NCBI RefSeq assembly: GCF_004798865.1
Contig: NW_025336347.1
Span: 19,343,430 to 19,407,429 of the forward strand
DNA: 64,000 nucleotides
Direction of reading: 5' to 3'
From: Varanus komodoensis
Taxonomy: Eukaryota > Chordata > Lepidosauria > Squamata > Varanidae
Every line of letters starts with the position of its first letter. Within the stretch, counting starts at the first letter, position 1. Position numbers and translations under genes: made by a program. The notes below the pieces were generated by a model. The model saw nothing but the letters and a program-made list of their open reading frames with translations, had not been told where the DNA came from and made no database searches. Of this stretch, positions 12,701 through 27,700 are shown piece by piece.

Positions 12701-15700
12701 AGCAGAGGAGGAGAGAAGGAAACAGAACTTCCATTTCTGACTCATTACTCAATTGTTCAAGAGAGTTTAGTTCATGACCCCTCAGCAGAGGAAAATCACT
12801 CCACAGTTCAATAGCAGAGCACTCTCAGAAAGACTGATTACAACCTATGAACCCCCTGCTGGGTCCCGACCCACTTCTGCAAATCCCCCCCTCCACCAAA
12901 AGGAAGCAAAGTCAAGGACAGCTTCAGAGTGGAAACAGGGAATGGTGCTTGTAAACAGGATAACAGGAGGGTCTGGGAAGAGCAGGCAGAAGTAAACTAC
13001 CTTCCCCTCCCCTTGGAATAGCACATATCACCATTAATGGATGCGGCTGGACAGAAGCTTCACAAGGGGCTTGGCTTGGAACAATCCCACTGAACGACCC
13101 ACTGAGTCCTAACCCACTTTCAGCAACTGGCCTGGGATTGGCTTAGCAACTTCCGGTTCCCAGCAACAAGCAGGAGCGCAGAGGGGTGACAGATTTCACA
13201 AATTGGTGTTTTGTGAAGAATTGGTAATTTCACAGTGCCCACATCCCCCAAGCCCACATCTTTTCATGATTCACTAATTAAGTGATTTCAGAGGACTAGG
13301 AGAAATACATGGATCAACGAGGCTCAGGAAAAGAAAGAAAAGCAGTGACTTCTTTGGCCTTCTTTGGCCTCCTTACCCCTCATGGTGGACACCATGACCT
13401 TCTGAGAGGGAAATTTGTTTCTAGTGGGGTTGTCTGCTACATGACAGATCTTTAATCAAATTGCAACGTTTCATATGCAGGAGGTAAAAAGCCAACTCAA
13501 GTTTCTAGTGCTCATGGCTGCAGCAAAAAGTGTAGGAGGCTTGAATGGGAAAGAAACAGGAAGCTATGGGTGTTAGACTAAGCTTGCCATGCCCCCATGA
13601 CCACAAACCCATCACTGAGAAGTTCAGACTTTCTTCTTCCTCCCATTTAGAAGCTGCTCTGAAGCTTGCAGCTTGATTGCAGTGGCACTTCTGCTCCATC
13701 CTAGGATCCAAGGGATGCAACTAAATCTGCTTATTTCCTAGACTCAGTATCTAGGTCCTGGTCCAGCTCTGGCTGTGCAGCTCTTGCTCAGGGACGAATC
13801 CAAGTTTGATGGTGCAGATCACAAAGGGGCTCCTGGCATGGGCCCGTATGGGCTGACCTCATGGTGACAGCAGCCGCAACACTGACCATCGACAGGCAGC
13901 TGCCACCATGCAAACTTTCTGCAATGCCCTGGAAGAACACTTCTTCGGGGGTACTGGGGGAAAATTGACGGTGCCACCAGAATAAAGGTGGTCCCAGATG
14001 AGCGTCGGTGCTGGGCACTGCGGGGGAGCCGGGTTCTTGGCACCTGCTCAAGGGTGCCATGTGCTGATACTAACTCGCCATTGGCCATCCATTTCCCCAA
14101 CTGCTATCGCTGCCTCCAAAGCTCAGTTTCCACAAGAATCCAGTATTTTGCATAACACTCCCTTTCTTTCCATAGGCACACACACGTGTGTATATTCAAA
14201 CCAAGAATATTTTCCACCAATTCAATTCTGACCACCGTCCCTAGAGGAGGAAAATATCCCCCTGCCCCCATCAAGTTCTGTCATCACCTGGCTGCCGAGG
14301 AAGCGAAAGGAAGTGACTGACATTCTGCCGTGAGGCTCTTGCTGGCAAGGATGTGCTCAAAAATGCAATTAATAGCAAGCCACGCTCGGCAGGATTGAGG
14401 TGAAATTGCAGGGCAGCAGCATAATGCTACAGCCATTGCTTTGCTGTCAGAAGACGTTCAGTACTGCACAGAGGCACCAGCCTGTGTGTGTTGGATGCTG
14501 CAGCACACATTGTGCTTCTGCAATCCAGGGACTTAGTCCATCAAGCACTGCGGCTGCCTAGTCCCTTGTTTCTCTTTCAGGACCTTTCTCCCTCCCCTTC
14601 AGGAGGGGTGGAAGGACCTGATTCTGGAAAACAGGCAGATCAGAAAGGAGCTCATATCTCTATTAGCAACCACTTGTGAGCCCTAATCAGAAATTATCTT
14701 GGAAGCACCAAAGAAGGGAGGGCAAAGCAGAAGAGGCTAGTTTTAATAAATAACGACAACTAGTGGGGGAAATAAAAGCTCACCCTTTCCTTAAGGTGCT
14801 GCAACATAAAGGGTGTGCTTGCAAAGGGGGTGGGAGAGAGGGCTGATTAAGAGATGCGGGCATGTTAGGATGAGCTGAGCACAAAATTGCACAATGCACA
14901 ACAGTTACAGAAGGAAATGCAGAACGAGATCTTAGATGAAAGCCACAGGACATACAAAAGCATGGAACACCTTGGTGTTTTCAGCCTGTTTCAGATCAGC
15001 ACCAAAAGAAAGGCGGCATGGATCTGGCAGAACTCCAAGAACAGGTCAAGTTCTCAAGGCCAGTTTCCCAGAGAGCAACACAGGAAGGAATTGCACTAAT
15101 TTGCAAAGGTTTACATCCCTGTAGTCCCTGAGCCACCACCGACTGAACCATGTCCCGAAAGCAGAAAGCAGGATGTGCACCCCAAGCTCTTCTCAAATCT
15201 CCAGGTATGCTCTTTAGGCAGAGCAGTACCCCTTTTTTCACCATCACCCTGGAATATGAACCCACATATTGTCAAGCCTCTTGAGTGCCTCTCTGGCCTA
15301 CACCCTGTTGCTCTATAAAAGGCTGAAGCACAATGCAGGCAAAAAAAACCTGAAACCTTACACATTTAAGCATTCTTTCGATGGTTTGATGCTCTGATAA
15401 CTATTCATTCTTCTGCTGCTATGTTTTATAGGTGTTCCATATTAGAGAGGTGTTGTTTGGGTTCTCATTCATTTTAAACTTAGATTAAACATATTATTTT
15501 CAAGAACTATAAGCTGATAATTCACTTAAGGGAAAACAAGTTACAAATTGATTAGGGGTATAATGCTATGCATCTTCAGACAGAAAAATATCCTACAACT
15601 CTCAACCTTCCATGGCTGGCTGGAAAATACTGGGAACCGTAAGACCTTGTCCAGTCTAAACTTTCATAAGAATTCATGCAAGTGTCTATGTCCACCTTTA

Positions 15701-18700
15701 CAGGTCATCTGGAATAGTGTTCCTATAAACCTCTGAATACCGGCTGCGAAGGACTGTCTATGGGAAAAGCTCTCCCTTTGTGTGGTGTGTGCAGCATGCA
15801 GGCTTGACAGGACGGGGTAGAGGATGCCGAACTAGATGACTGGATTGTCTGATCCAGTGGATTCTTCTGATGTGGGTTAAAAAGAGAGCATGTTGCTAAG
15901 TCACTATGTCAGCCAGTGCCCCATTTCACTCAGAATATAATCTGAAGGAAAATGATGACGTCTTCCTGTAGAAGCTAAACAGGGAGAGGTACCCAAATGG
16001 TAGACAGCCTGGCTGGGATGCTGTGAGTTGTTGGCTGCTATACAGGGGAAGGAGGAGGAACAGAATATAAGGATAATTAGTTAAATTTGATTGGCTCCAT
16101 GAGGTTGTGAGGAAGGCGAGGTTGCAGAAAGACACAGACAGTAAAGCACTTGGACATTTGAAGAGTATTATTTAGATGGCTACCACCAACTTAGCGTACA
16201 AGAATTAGACACTCAATGGACAGGAATGAGCTGGGAAAATCTGTTGCCTGCTACCAAAAAGGCACAAACTGCTTGAAAATACTGCTCTCCCATCTTACCT
16301 GATATTCACTCCAGTCAATATTCAATGGCTGCGTAAGTGAAACTGGGATGCTGAGAGGAGCATCTACATAATCCTGCAAATAAACAGGTACAAGTTGTCA
16401 CTGGTAAAATGGTGTGAAGAAGCTAGACTTTTGATGTCCTAGAAAAAGAACTGAGGATTTTAGTCTTGTGTTCCTCCCCCGCAATCCATGCCTTTCAGCT
16501 GAGCCCTCTGTCAACTGCTGTTTGGAGGTGCCAAAGAACACACCAAATATCCACTTCCATTAGCAGCAGAGTCATCTTCCATCTTCCCCACTGACACCTC
16601 AGTGCCTCTTCCTGGCACTGAATTTTCTAAGCAACTGGTGGTTAATGGGGAGCATCAAAGTTGCAGAAGAAAACAAAGGACTATGGCAGGAGCCTCAGAC
16701 CCACAGGCACACCAGGGATGTGAGGAACTGTGGGTTCCTCTAAAGGGTATGAGGCTAGTCACACAATGGCTGTGTGACCTGAGGAGGAGAGGAAGAAAGA
16801 ATGAGGCTAGAGACTGGGAGGAAGGGGAGAATAGGAAGGCAGAGATACAGAGGGGCAAGAAAAGTAGCAAGGCTGAGGCTGGAAGGAAGGAGAAACTGCC
16901 AGAGAAAAAGATGAGAAGAGAAATGGCGAAACTAGAGGCTGGGAGAGAAGGGAAAAGAGGAAGGGAAAAGAGGAGAGTAGAGGAAAGGAGCAAGAAGAGA
17001 AGGAAACTACCCTGCAGCTAAACTTTTTTTGAAAGGGGCATGGAATGGGTACCACATTGGAGATCCCTAAAGCATCCATTCATTTGCCAGATGTTGAAAG
17101 TACAGATTCCATGCCTATCAGAAGGGAAGGAAGGTCTTTCGATGCAGAGGGCATTGTGCCCAGACCTGGGAACGCAGGTGTCCTGGCCCAGAAAGTCCAT
17201 GTTATTTGTTAGGTTAACATTGCTGTTTGCCCCACTCACAAGAGGTTCAGGAATCTGCAGTGCCCCCATGCACTGGCTCTGCCCTTCTCCTCCCCCATCT
17301 ATAATCCTGAAATCTTTTTTGAGAAATCCCACTGGAAATTTACAGCCTGCAGACTTTTCTCTCCTGTGCCTTCCTCAGAAAAGCACGCATGTTGACAGGG
17401 GCATCCACATACAAGCCCCCCTGCTCAAAATCGCTTTCCCATGCACACTTCATTGCTCGTCCCCATACCTGCTTCCAGTTAAAAACAAGCCCTTCTGCTG
17501 TGTAGTCTCGCTCTTTGTACTCCTTGAAAAATTCACAGCCTGTGTGAAGAGGAAAAGGGGAGGAGACAAAGAGAACACCTGGATGAGTGTCTGCACAGGC
17601 AGTGCCAAGCTGGATTGAACTCCCACCACCCACTCCGGGGAAGAGGGGACCCTCCATCTCTGCCCTGGCAATCAGAGAGCCCAGAACATGTCAAGAGCCA
17701 GAGCTGGGCTGTCATTAAGAGTAAGAGCAGCAGGCAGCCCAATCTGCAGTGACAGCTCCCTCTGGCCATGAGGCTCCAAGGAGCCTGGGAGCAGGCAAGC
17801 TATGACGGGCAGCTCTCACGCAATGACAGACAAGGCTTGCCACCCAAAGCCCACACCAGCCGGGTGCTTCAAGGCCAGTGTCCTCAGCAGTGCCCCAGAG
17901 AGCGCATTCCATGGTTCGGTGCCCATCTCTCCTGGCTGCCAGCACCCATCCCCAAACCGCTAGAGAAGAGGGAGAGGCCCTGCGGCAGGGTTCATGGGCA
18001 GGGGCAGGACATGCCAGTGGAAGTCCGCAATTCCCCCGGTGGCCTGGTTCAACCGGCAACTGAGGAGGGAGGAGTGTGGCTGCAAATGTGATTTGGAGCA
18101 CATTAGTTCCCCAGCCCATGCCTCAAAGTATGTGCTCCCAGCCTATTTTACTCATTCAACCAACTCAGCCATATGAAAATGCCTCTGAACAAGGAAGCCC
18201 GAGTCCACACTTGAGTGTTTTGTTGTGAAAGGCTGGCCGATGTTTAAAGTGGTCTCTCTGGATACGAGAGGAAGAGGCAGGAGGAGGTTTCTTTCAGCCA
18301 TATGCAAGGAATTTGAAGTATTATGCCTCAATCTCTCAGCAACAGCCATGCCAGACAAGGAAGCAAGAGCACACGTGACCAAGGGACATGGGGCCGGGCG
18401 GGGGGGGCAAGTTCCACCAGCCCTGCTGAAGACGTCCCTCTATTGTCCCCAGCAGTAGCCACTCCGGCAGGCTAGACTTGGGGAGATGAAAGGGAAAAGC
18501 AGGGCCATTTCATGTGTTCTCGGAAAGACCTGATCTTCCCTAGCCCTTGTTCCTTATGTCTTGAGTCTTTTTATAATGTAAGCCCCCAGGCAGAGACAAT
18601 CTTATTTCACTAATTATATGTAAGCCGCTCCAGGAGCCTTTCTGGTGGGGAGTAGGATAAAAAAACTTAGCATAATAAATGTTTACAGAATCATGCCATT

Positions 18701-21700
18701 TTGATGCAAAATGGATTCCTTCACATATAAAGACACACAAGGTCTGATTTGGCTTGGAAAGGGAGGAAAGCATGCAACTTGTGACTACTTTGCACTTTCA
18801 AAGTCATGTTCTGGAAGTGGAAATTCACCCATGGGTTGATGCAACTGGAAGAGGAACACTCCCACTGGGGGCTCCATCCATTAGAAGATGCTGAATACTG
18901 ATGTGCTCATTTCCCCATGTAATGCCTCTCTCAGATCGTCGCATAATGCTTCAAGACTTCATGGAGTTTCCAGGCCCCCCTATGCCACCCAGGGCTTCCT
19001 CAGGGCCCTGCTGGCTTGGCTGCATTTTGATGCAGCACAGCAGGGTTTGCAAATAGCGAGGAGGGGAGAAACCAAGTTCCGGGATGGCAGGTAGGCAGCG
19101 ATGCCAAATCCAATGGAGCATCCAGGTGCAGCTAGACATTACTGCAGCATGCAGCTCCAGTCTTTGGCATCATCCGCTCCTGATGTAATGTCAACTGTGG
19201 TCTCACGTGGAAAGAGGGAAGAGGGCAGCAGGGCTCTTAGACCAAGGAGAAGCTACTGTCAGAGGCAGTCACTCGTCTTTTGAATGAGGGAAATTATCTT
19301 TTAAGAGTACATTCTCTCCGCACAGAAAAGGACAAAGGAGCTTTTTGATCAGGAAAGAAGTACTAACCCCTGTCTCTGATGAAGACTATATTCTCCTCCA
19401 GCTTTTCCCAACCTGATGCTCTCCTGATGGCCTACAATTCCCAGCAACCTGGAAAGCTGTTGTACAAAAATTAACTCAGCATAAGAAGAAGATGGAGTGT
19501 ACCTCCTTGATTTAACTGGGGGGGGGGGAGCCTTGCTTTCCCCCCCAAATGAAAGGCTGTCACCCTTTCATCACACTGACAGCCAGCTTGTAGCTATTCT
19601 GCTCCCTCCCCATTACACATACCCAGCTGCAGGTTGCTGCCTGTCCCTCAGAACATTCCCTCTGTACCTGGGTATGGGATGGAGAGGAGTGTGAATTCGG
19701 CATAGCGCTGTGCTTTATCCACCTTCTCAGAAGATGTCACACTGAAGAAGACACAGAAACACACTAGATGGGTGTTAAGTCATTTGGCCCAAGGTCCTCT
19801 CTCCCCCCCCCCACAACAGAATCCCTGATGTCCATCAATGGATTGTAAAACTACAGAGCAAGGCTGCATATTCAGATGTTTTCTCAGCTGAGGCATATAT
19901 GAGTCAGTGCATTTAGTTACCCCAAGTTTGCTTGTGTCCTTAATCAAATCCGTTTCTCATACTTCTGAGATTGCGGATGGGTGGGGTGGGGTACAGAAAT
20001 GGTGCCACAATCCAAGAATTCAGGTGAGTTGAACTTTTAGGTTCACACAGTTACTAGGTAGGATAGATTCTGCCAGTGTTTGGAAGAGATTGCCAAAAAA
20101 CTCTTCCTAACTAGGCAACATCCTTTCAGTACTGAGTTAAAGCCAATCAATTATGCCACATAATCTGGGGTTATATTTTTCATGCTCCTTCACTTCACAA
20201 TACTGCATGGAGTAAGCCAGCATGTAAGACAAATGTTTAGTATACCTTTCTCCCTGATGTTCTATTTTTCCAACATGCAGGGAACATTTTACACAAGGAA
20301 GCCTTGAAGAAACATCACTTTTGTAATCTGAAGTGGTACAATCCAGAATTCTAAGACCTCATCTCTATGTGATATGCAGGATGGCTCTAGGTTCTCTGCA
20401 CTCTTGTTTCAGAGGCTCTGTGCTGGTATAAGCCCAAACCCAAGCCAGCCCCATTCCTCTCTTCCCAGGGACCTTCCTGAGGGGCCAGTAACAGGCTAGA
20501 AAAGTAAAGCAGGAAGAGGCTGACTAATCCTAGGAACTGTTACTCTCCAAGAGTTATTAGAACAACCTGGTTGCTACATCTCAAATATATTCCTTTTTTT
20601 AAAAAGATGATGTTTGATATATTTATCTCCCACCCATCTTCCACAGAGTTCAGAGCAACATACAAGGCCCCTTCCAGCTTTATTCCTCTCAACATCTTGG
20701 TGAGGGAGGTCAGGGTGAGTTGCTCAAGGTTGCACAGTCATATGGGGGAGGAGGGATTTGAACATGGCTGCATCACTGGCTGAAGTGCAATACTTTAACT
20801 CAGTCTTCCCCAACTTAGCTCCCTCCAGATGCTTTAATTCCCACCAGTCCCAGCCTGCATGGCCAATGGTCAGCAATGCCGCAAGGTTGTAGTCCACAAC
20901 ATCGGGAAGGCACAAGCTTGAAGAAGGCTGTTCTATCCATTTTACCACTCGTGCTCTCAGTAGCATTCTCTGACTTGAAAAGCTGCCCAAAACTTCCCTG
21001 CAGCCAAATGGAGTGCACAAAAATACAAAGACATTGATACTCACTTCAGGCCAAACTTTACTTTCTTATTCTCCACCATCAAGTCACAGATGTACGTAAC
21101 TGACAAATATCGCAAGAGCTTGATGTCATAACCCCGGACCTTGTCAAACAGCTGCGAATCGGCATTTCTGAAATGCAGGACAAGATGACAGTGCTTTCCC
21201 CAAGGAAGCCATGTGAAAAGTTCCATGAAGAAGAATCAAAGATACAAGTGCATTCTACATATCAAAACAACCTCCCAGTCCCATGGAGCAGTCTAACACT
21301 CTGCAAGGACTAAGGCAGAGGACCTGACCAACCAGGAGGCACCATTCATTTGAATGAAAGTTTCCCAATAGGTCCCAGATGAGGAATAAAAGTATCTACA
21401 GAGCACCCCAGGAAAAGAAGTCCATTACAAGAAGCTCCATGTGAGCCAATAACTGAAGCACGCAGATAAAAACTGCTGCGCTGACGATTTAAACTGGTCA
21501 CCCCCAACTCATCCCCTATTCTGGAGATAATTTTGTAGGTATTGTGGAACTACAACTTCACACTGTAATAGGCTGTCTCAGAAGGGAAGCCAAGCCCGGC
21601 TAGTTAAACTAGCATGCTTAAAATGCACTGTAGTGGCCAGAAAGCAGAGAGTAAACAAACTCTTTGGGAAGGATTTTAGTAGGCCTAGATCACCAGGAAT

Positions 21701-24700
21701 AATCAGACAGCTACAAATAGCTTTTAACATTGAAGCACTGTGGGAACCATTCTGGCTGAAGAATGGGATATGAATACTATAATTAATTTTTTAAAACTAA
21801 GTAATTTGGGGGCTTTATATCTGCCAATATGATTTTTTTAAGAAGTCAAAGTTGGAACTGTGCTTTTGACCATAATGGTATTATTTTTGTTGAAGTTTGC
21901 AAAACATTTTATTCTTGACATTTTAATGTTAGAATTGAAGTGATGTTTAGGATAGGATTGTTGTTTTTCATGTGTTGTTGATTTGATTGAGTATCCCCAT
22001 ATAGAACACCAGCTTATAAATTCTTCAATTTAAAATACACACACACAAAAGCAAAGAGTACATTACCAGCAAGACTGGAGGACTTACAATGCTGGTTCAC
22101 CTTCCACAAGAATCTTGCATCTGGGGTGGCCACCCAACCCAAGTGTTCTGGGAGCTTAAGTTGCCCTTCCCAATAAAATAACCTTGGTCAGTTTGGCCAG
22201 TCACACACAGGATACTGGCCACTGCTTCACTCACACATGACAGCCAGATGCTTTCGCACCCAGGCTCCTACACCTTTAACAGTATCACCAGAATAGAAAG
22301 AAATTCAGAATGCACAGCTTTTTCAGAAGCCGTAATTCCACACTGGCAAAAGATGGCACCTCTTACATTTTTCCTTGCCATGCCAGCTGAGCGAAGACAT
22401 GTTCTGGAAAGGAATTACAATTTGGCCGCATTCATCTATGTAGGAGAATCACAGACCTGAAGGCAGAGTCCTCTTCTGACAGGTCTTCTGAATCTGCCCA
22501 GGCATCATCTGAACCCCCTTGCAGAGAAGCCACCAAAGGAGGGGGAGAGAGATAAAGACAGCATGTTAGCAGACGCAGCCCCTGCTGTAACCAGTCTGAC
22601 CCCAAGCCCCAAGCCAGGAGCCAGTGGCAGCAAGTTCCTTTGCCACTTTGAGGACTGAAGCACTTGTCCTGGTCAGCCCCCCTGTTCATTTGTTCAATAA
22701 CATTGATCAGCCATGGTTTTAGCTGCATAATTACCTTTTAAATATTTTAATTTTTTATTTAGAGCCTTTTTTTCCTTTTTGTCATTCAATGCTTAAGAAT
22801 TTTAGTGGATATAGTTATGAATGAATGAATGAATGAATGAATGAATGCTATAACTCCAAAGAGACTGACTTTGGTGATTGAGTTGTAGCAGATCTTCAAG
22901 CCTGTCCCACAGAAGCCAAATTCTTAAGTCCTCACAAACTGGAGCAATATCCATGGAATCAACTGATACCTGTACCTAGCAAGGGAACAGCTTCATTTCC
23001 ACGCCTCATTTTACTGATGGGGAATGACAGCAGAGACAATGACCGGCTTTGCACAATCATGAAGGGTGAAATAAACCACAGTGGCCCCCGCCCCTGCAGA
23101 ACATGCCAGTTGAGTGCTGGGAGATTGGCATAATTACTCGTGCCAGTAATGCTTGCCAGGGCATATGAAACTGGCAAGGGTGGCTTGTTGCTGTGCTTAA
23201 TAAACCATCTAGAACCCATAGGCTGTTTTAGTGTTCTGAGACAGCTTGTCAACCAATAAGCCACACTCAAAGGATTTGATTATACATATCCCCCCAGTGG
23301 GTGCAATGCAAGATGCAAACCACTGTGGCCTATTTCCTCCCCCATGATCATAAGTAAGTTGTTCTAAGAACATGTAATGAACTCGCAGTGGTAAGATCCT
23401 TGTCCTAGTGTCACAGGCCCATTGGGTCATTTTAGACTCTAAGTATCTATTACACTTTTAGGCACAATACAAAACTTTAATCTACTCCAAATGTTGATAG
23501 CCAACATATTCAGTGAATAAAGGAATGAATTCATGCTGCTTCCCATACAGAAAAACAAGAGATGCTTCTTCAAGTCCTCAGTCAGGACTGTATACATTCT
23601 AATGTCCAAGTGCAAACATTGCTGTACTCTATAACACCGAGAGTTTCAGTCTTTTTTAAAGAATAGCAAATTGCTAGAACTCACAGTCAGTATGGGTAAT
23701 CAAAAATTAGAGATCCTGTCAGTGTACATACATTTCAGTAACCAACATAGCTCACTGGCCTTCCCCATAGCTAACTGGGGAACATGTCTAATTTTCTACA
23801 GATTCCAAGCCAGAAGTCTGGAGGGGGGTGAACAATGTGGTTTCCTTCATGTGCAAGTGCCTGCCTGTTTGATGCACAGGGACTACACACATATGGCCAA
23901 AAGTTCAAAAGGGCCGAGGCAGCCGCACTGCTCATCTACCTTCAGCATGAGCTGAGATCTCCTGGTTGCTGGAAATATCTTATGGAGCTCATGCCAGTGC
24001 TGAAGGAAGCACTTGCTTGGGAAGGACTTGAGCAGTCCCATAAGGAAGAACCACAAACTGTTACCACTGATGCCCGAGACAATTTCATTCTCAAATCAGG
24101 CACAGATCTAAGTTGCATAACTCAGGCTTTGTAAATTTAGGATAATTTACTATTCTGCCAACAGCAGAGTTTACCAGGTTTGGTTCTCCAGGCTACAAAA
24201 CCTTGACTCACATATGGAAAATTCTGTCCCCACGTAGAGCTCTGCTCTGCACATGATGCTAATCCTCAGGAAAGCTCCCCTCCCTTCAGCTAACGTTATA
24301 AGAAAAGTAAAGCATCACAACACCCTCCAAACCTTCCTTTACCTGAGAAAATGTAGTTGTATCCCGTGCGCCCATAAAGTTCCCCCCACCCCGCCAGGGT
24401 GGCTGATCGGCATATATGCTGGAAAGAAAGAGATGGAGAAAGAAAGAAAGAATGTCCATCAGAACACAGAGAAGCAATGGACCCTGTTCCTCTTCAGGGC
24501 CTTCCCCACCACAAATCAAACAGTGGCTTGGTGCTTTGGGCTTGCACAATCCTTGCAGATGTTTGCATGGTTTACAGATCAGGTTTCATTACCTCCCAAT
24601 CACTGCACTAAGCCTTAAGCTACATTTTCCTACTTTCTCGCCTCTCTCCCCCACAGCCTCCAACTTCCACTTTGCATCATTATTGTAATTCCTTTATAAC

Positions 24701-27700
24701 TAATACCAACTTTGCATTTCATTAGCATGCTCTCTGAACCTTCTTTTCCCAAACCCTTAATGAAGAGGATTAGCAGGATCCTCCTCCATTATTCACCTAT
24801 TTTGCACTTCCAGTCTTCAACTTCTGCAGCAGAGCTGAAATAAGTGTCAAAGTTACAGAACAGCTAATCTCCTTTGTTGGACCAGCCTCAGTCCGCACAG
24901 GTGTATATCCCTGTTAGATGGAAACTTCAGGTGCTATCAGGAAGGAATGAAGAAAGACTGCCAAGCAACTCTTGTGGCCACTTTTCAGAAATTTCTGGAT
25001 ATGTATGAAGCTGCCTGCTGATAAACCCAATAAAAACTAGCATTTTATGCCTGCAAAGAGAAAAGCAGTCCATGAAAGATGCAAGACACACACAGCTTTA
25101 CCTTTCCCTTGTAGAGGATGACGGGGCAAACAAACCGCCCTCTGCACCTGGCCATCTTACTGCGGTGAATGAGGTCTTGCAACTTGCCAACTTGGACTGT
25201 GCTCTCAAATCTAATGGAGGCAAACCAGTAGGTTATTTGCATGAGCACCCATCTGTGGAAGGTTGTTTTCTGCAAATTCCTATTCCGACATGCATCCAAT
25301 GGACAATCAATCCTCAGTAGCCTGGCAGCTTCTCTCATTTTATTTTGGGAGGCCAGTAGCCCATGAACATGGAAGGGGGATGTGCTTTCCAAGACAAGGT
25401 TCATTTTTGCCAGCAATATGGCTGCAAAAGATGCACTATACCTGTCACTGGATTCTTGCTGAAAAGGTTCAGTCTGCAGTAGAGGTTATACAAGAATGAA
25501 ATTTAGCAGGTTTTGAGTCCAGATTAGCTAAACATACTAAACAAATCTTAAAACTGTCTCCCTCTAAACACTCACATAGGCATACCCCCATCCTGCTTTT
25601 CTTCTTGGGTGGCATAGTTTGCTCATCCTCCATTTTATTCTTCCAACATCCTTGCATACCCCCATCCTGCTTTTCTTCTTGGGTGGCATAGTTTGCTCAT
25701 CCTCCATTTTATTCTTCCAACATCCTTGCAAAGTAAATTAGGCACAGGGACTGCAACAGTTCCAAGGCTGCCTGGAAAGCTCACCCAAGCACTCCCAAGT
25801 TTGTGAGTACCACACCACACTGCCTCTTGAAGTCATATTAGGAGATGACTTGTAATATATTCAGTTTGCCAAATATCCACACTGAGAGATAAAAGAAAAA
25901 TCTATGACTGTAGGAGTGAATTATTTAGTGCAAAATTTGGTGTAAAAATAATGGCTGGTCTCCAGAAGAGGGAGACAAGAATACATACAGCTGTTCACAA
26001 TACATTCAGCTCTAGCCTCCCCAAACCAGGTGTCCTCTAGATATGTTGAACAGCAGTTCCTATCATTCTCAGCCATGCTGCCTAGAAATTTCAGCAGCTT
26101 CAGTTCAGCACATCTGAAAAGCGCCAATTTGGAAGAAATTGTTCTACCCCACTGAACTCTGAACTTTTTGGCTGGATACTCTTTGGTTTAAGAACTGTCA
26201 CTGAAGAAGGGTTGTGACCCAGTGGGTAGAAAGCACAGTCAATCTGAAATAGCACCCCACACCTAGAGAGTCAAGGCTCTTTCCAGCTACTGGCTGGAAA
26301 ACTGCTCTCCCCTTTAACTCCTAGGTGCCTGTATAGGTGAGGGCCTGCTAGGTTTCTATGCCTATATAGTGAGGACATGCTCAGGTTACCAAGCAACCAT
26401 CTGGAATAGGGTGGAGAATCTCAGGCCCAAGGGGCCACATCTGTCCCTCAGTGGTTTGCCAGATGGCCCCTAGTTTGGTGGCTTCCTCCTTTTGTGCAGT
26501 TTTTCTTCCTCCGAAAAGGCTGAAATCTCTGCCCTAAGGTTAGTTACTGGCAGTAAGAATGTTAAACTGCAATATGCTGGTATTTTAGGTATTTCTGGCC
26601 AAATTCCTTTTGTCTTCAGCCCCACAACTGGAATGCAGGCCCTACGAGTCTCTCCAAGATTGAATTTGGCCTTGGACTTAAAATGTCTCTCCAATTTAGA
26701 GACACAATTTGTAATGTGAGGAGATTACACCTCACATTACAAGTGTGCGTTCTCTAGCTGTGATGCCTAGAAAATTGCCTTGCAAATGAACAGTGAACCT
26801 CGGGAATCCCCCAAAATACACATCTAAGCCTGACACAGATGTGAAATCCAACTGTTCAGAGAAGCCCCACAGCATGTGGTAAGATCGCATGCAGAAAGAG
26901 ACTCAAACCAGCCAAAGTGTCAAGACAAGCAGGTGGCTGCATAAGCAGGCAGGTTATTTACATAGGGTAATGGGGGTGATGCACAAGGAATTCTGGTTAT
27001 CGTTGCTGCTCCAATGGATCAGATAACCCTTGGATTTAGAACTGTGTAATAAAAATCATAACAAATTACATACAGATCTGCATACATTGTTTTGCTTCCA
27101 CTATGCAGCCAGGGGGAAGAGGGGGAGATCTTCTCTGTATAGGCACAGACTTGTGAAATAAACAGAAAAAAAATCTGTTCTGCACTGAGCAACTGATAGC
27201 CAAAGTAAATATGTTTATCCTTCTCTCCCACCTTCCACCCAGTAAGATGCCTTCAGCCAATTCAATAATAGCCTGCCGAAAAGAAGCATGGGGGGAAGAA
27301 ATAAAAAGGAAGAGAAAATGGGGAAGGACCAGAGGAGTGTGGGGAAATTACTGGGGGAAAAAACAGCAAAAACCAACCAACCAACCAACAAACCTCATGC
27401 ATGGCAGGGCTCACAGGGCAAAGCATGTCACATAACCTATCTCATTTGTTACAATTTTGCCTGCTCTGTCGGCTCCAGGTTGAGCATTTGCTTCTCTATG
27501 GATCTAGTGCTTATTCAGAGAACAGTGACATGCAAGAGACAGAGGGATAAATACCTGAGTACAGAAAAATAAATACACATGTGACCAACCCTGCAGCACC
27601 ATGACTGTTTAACATGCTTCACATACATCGGACTTCCCTAAGCTGGTCCCCTCCAGATATGTTGGACTGTAATTCCCTAGAACTGCTGTTTAGGACATCT

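Larger units (their letters stand above)
11347..16298. other. MTMR14: MTMR14 intron 9 (about 5 kb)
   Basis: Contains an hAT-like relic at 12,334-12,598, a CR1 tail at 15,730-15,880, a LINE-like 3' tail near 11,690-11,745 and a GC-richer block of unknown origin at 13,790-14,060. Confidence 0.8.
19742..21044. other. MTMR14: MTMR14 intron 6
   Basis: Contains a reversed degraded SINE followed directly by a palindromic MITE copy (20,605-20,932). Confidence 0.85.

Noticed and set aside
17040-17618. 192-codon plus-strand frame
   Set aside because: Runs antisense across real MTMR14 exon 8 and intron; no recognisable protein.
17715-18119. 134-codon minus-strand frame and overlapping plus-strand frames in MTMR14 intron 7
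   Set aside because: Open because the block is GC-rich; no homology and no frame-compatible splice sites to neighbouring exons.
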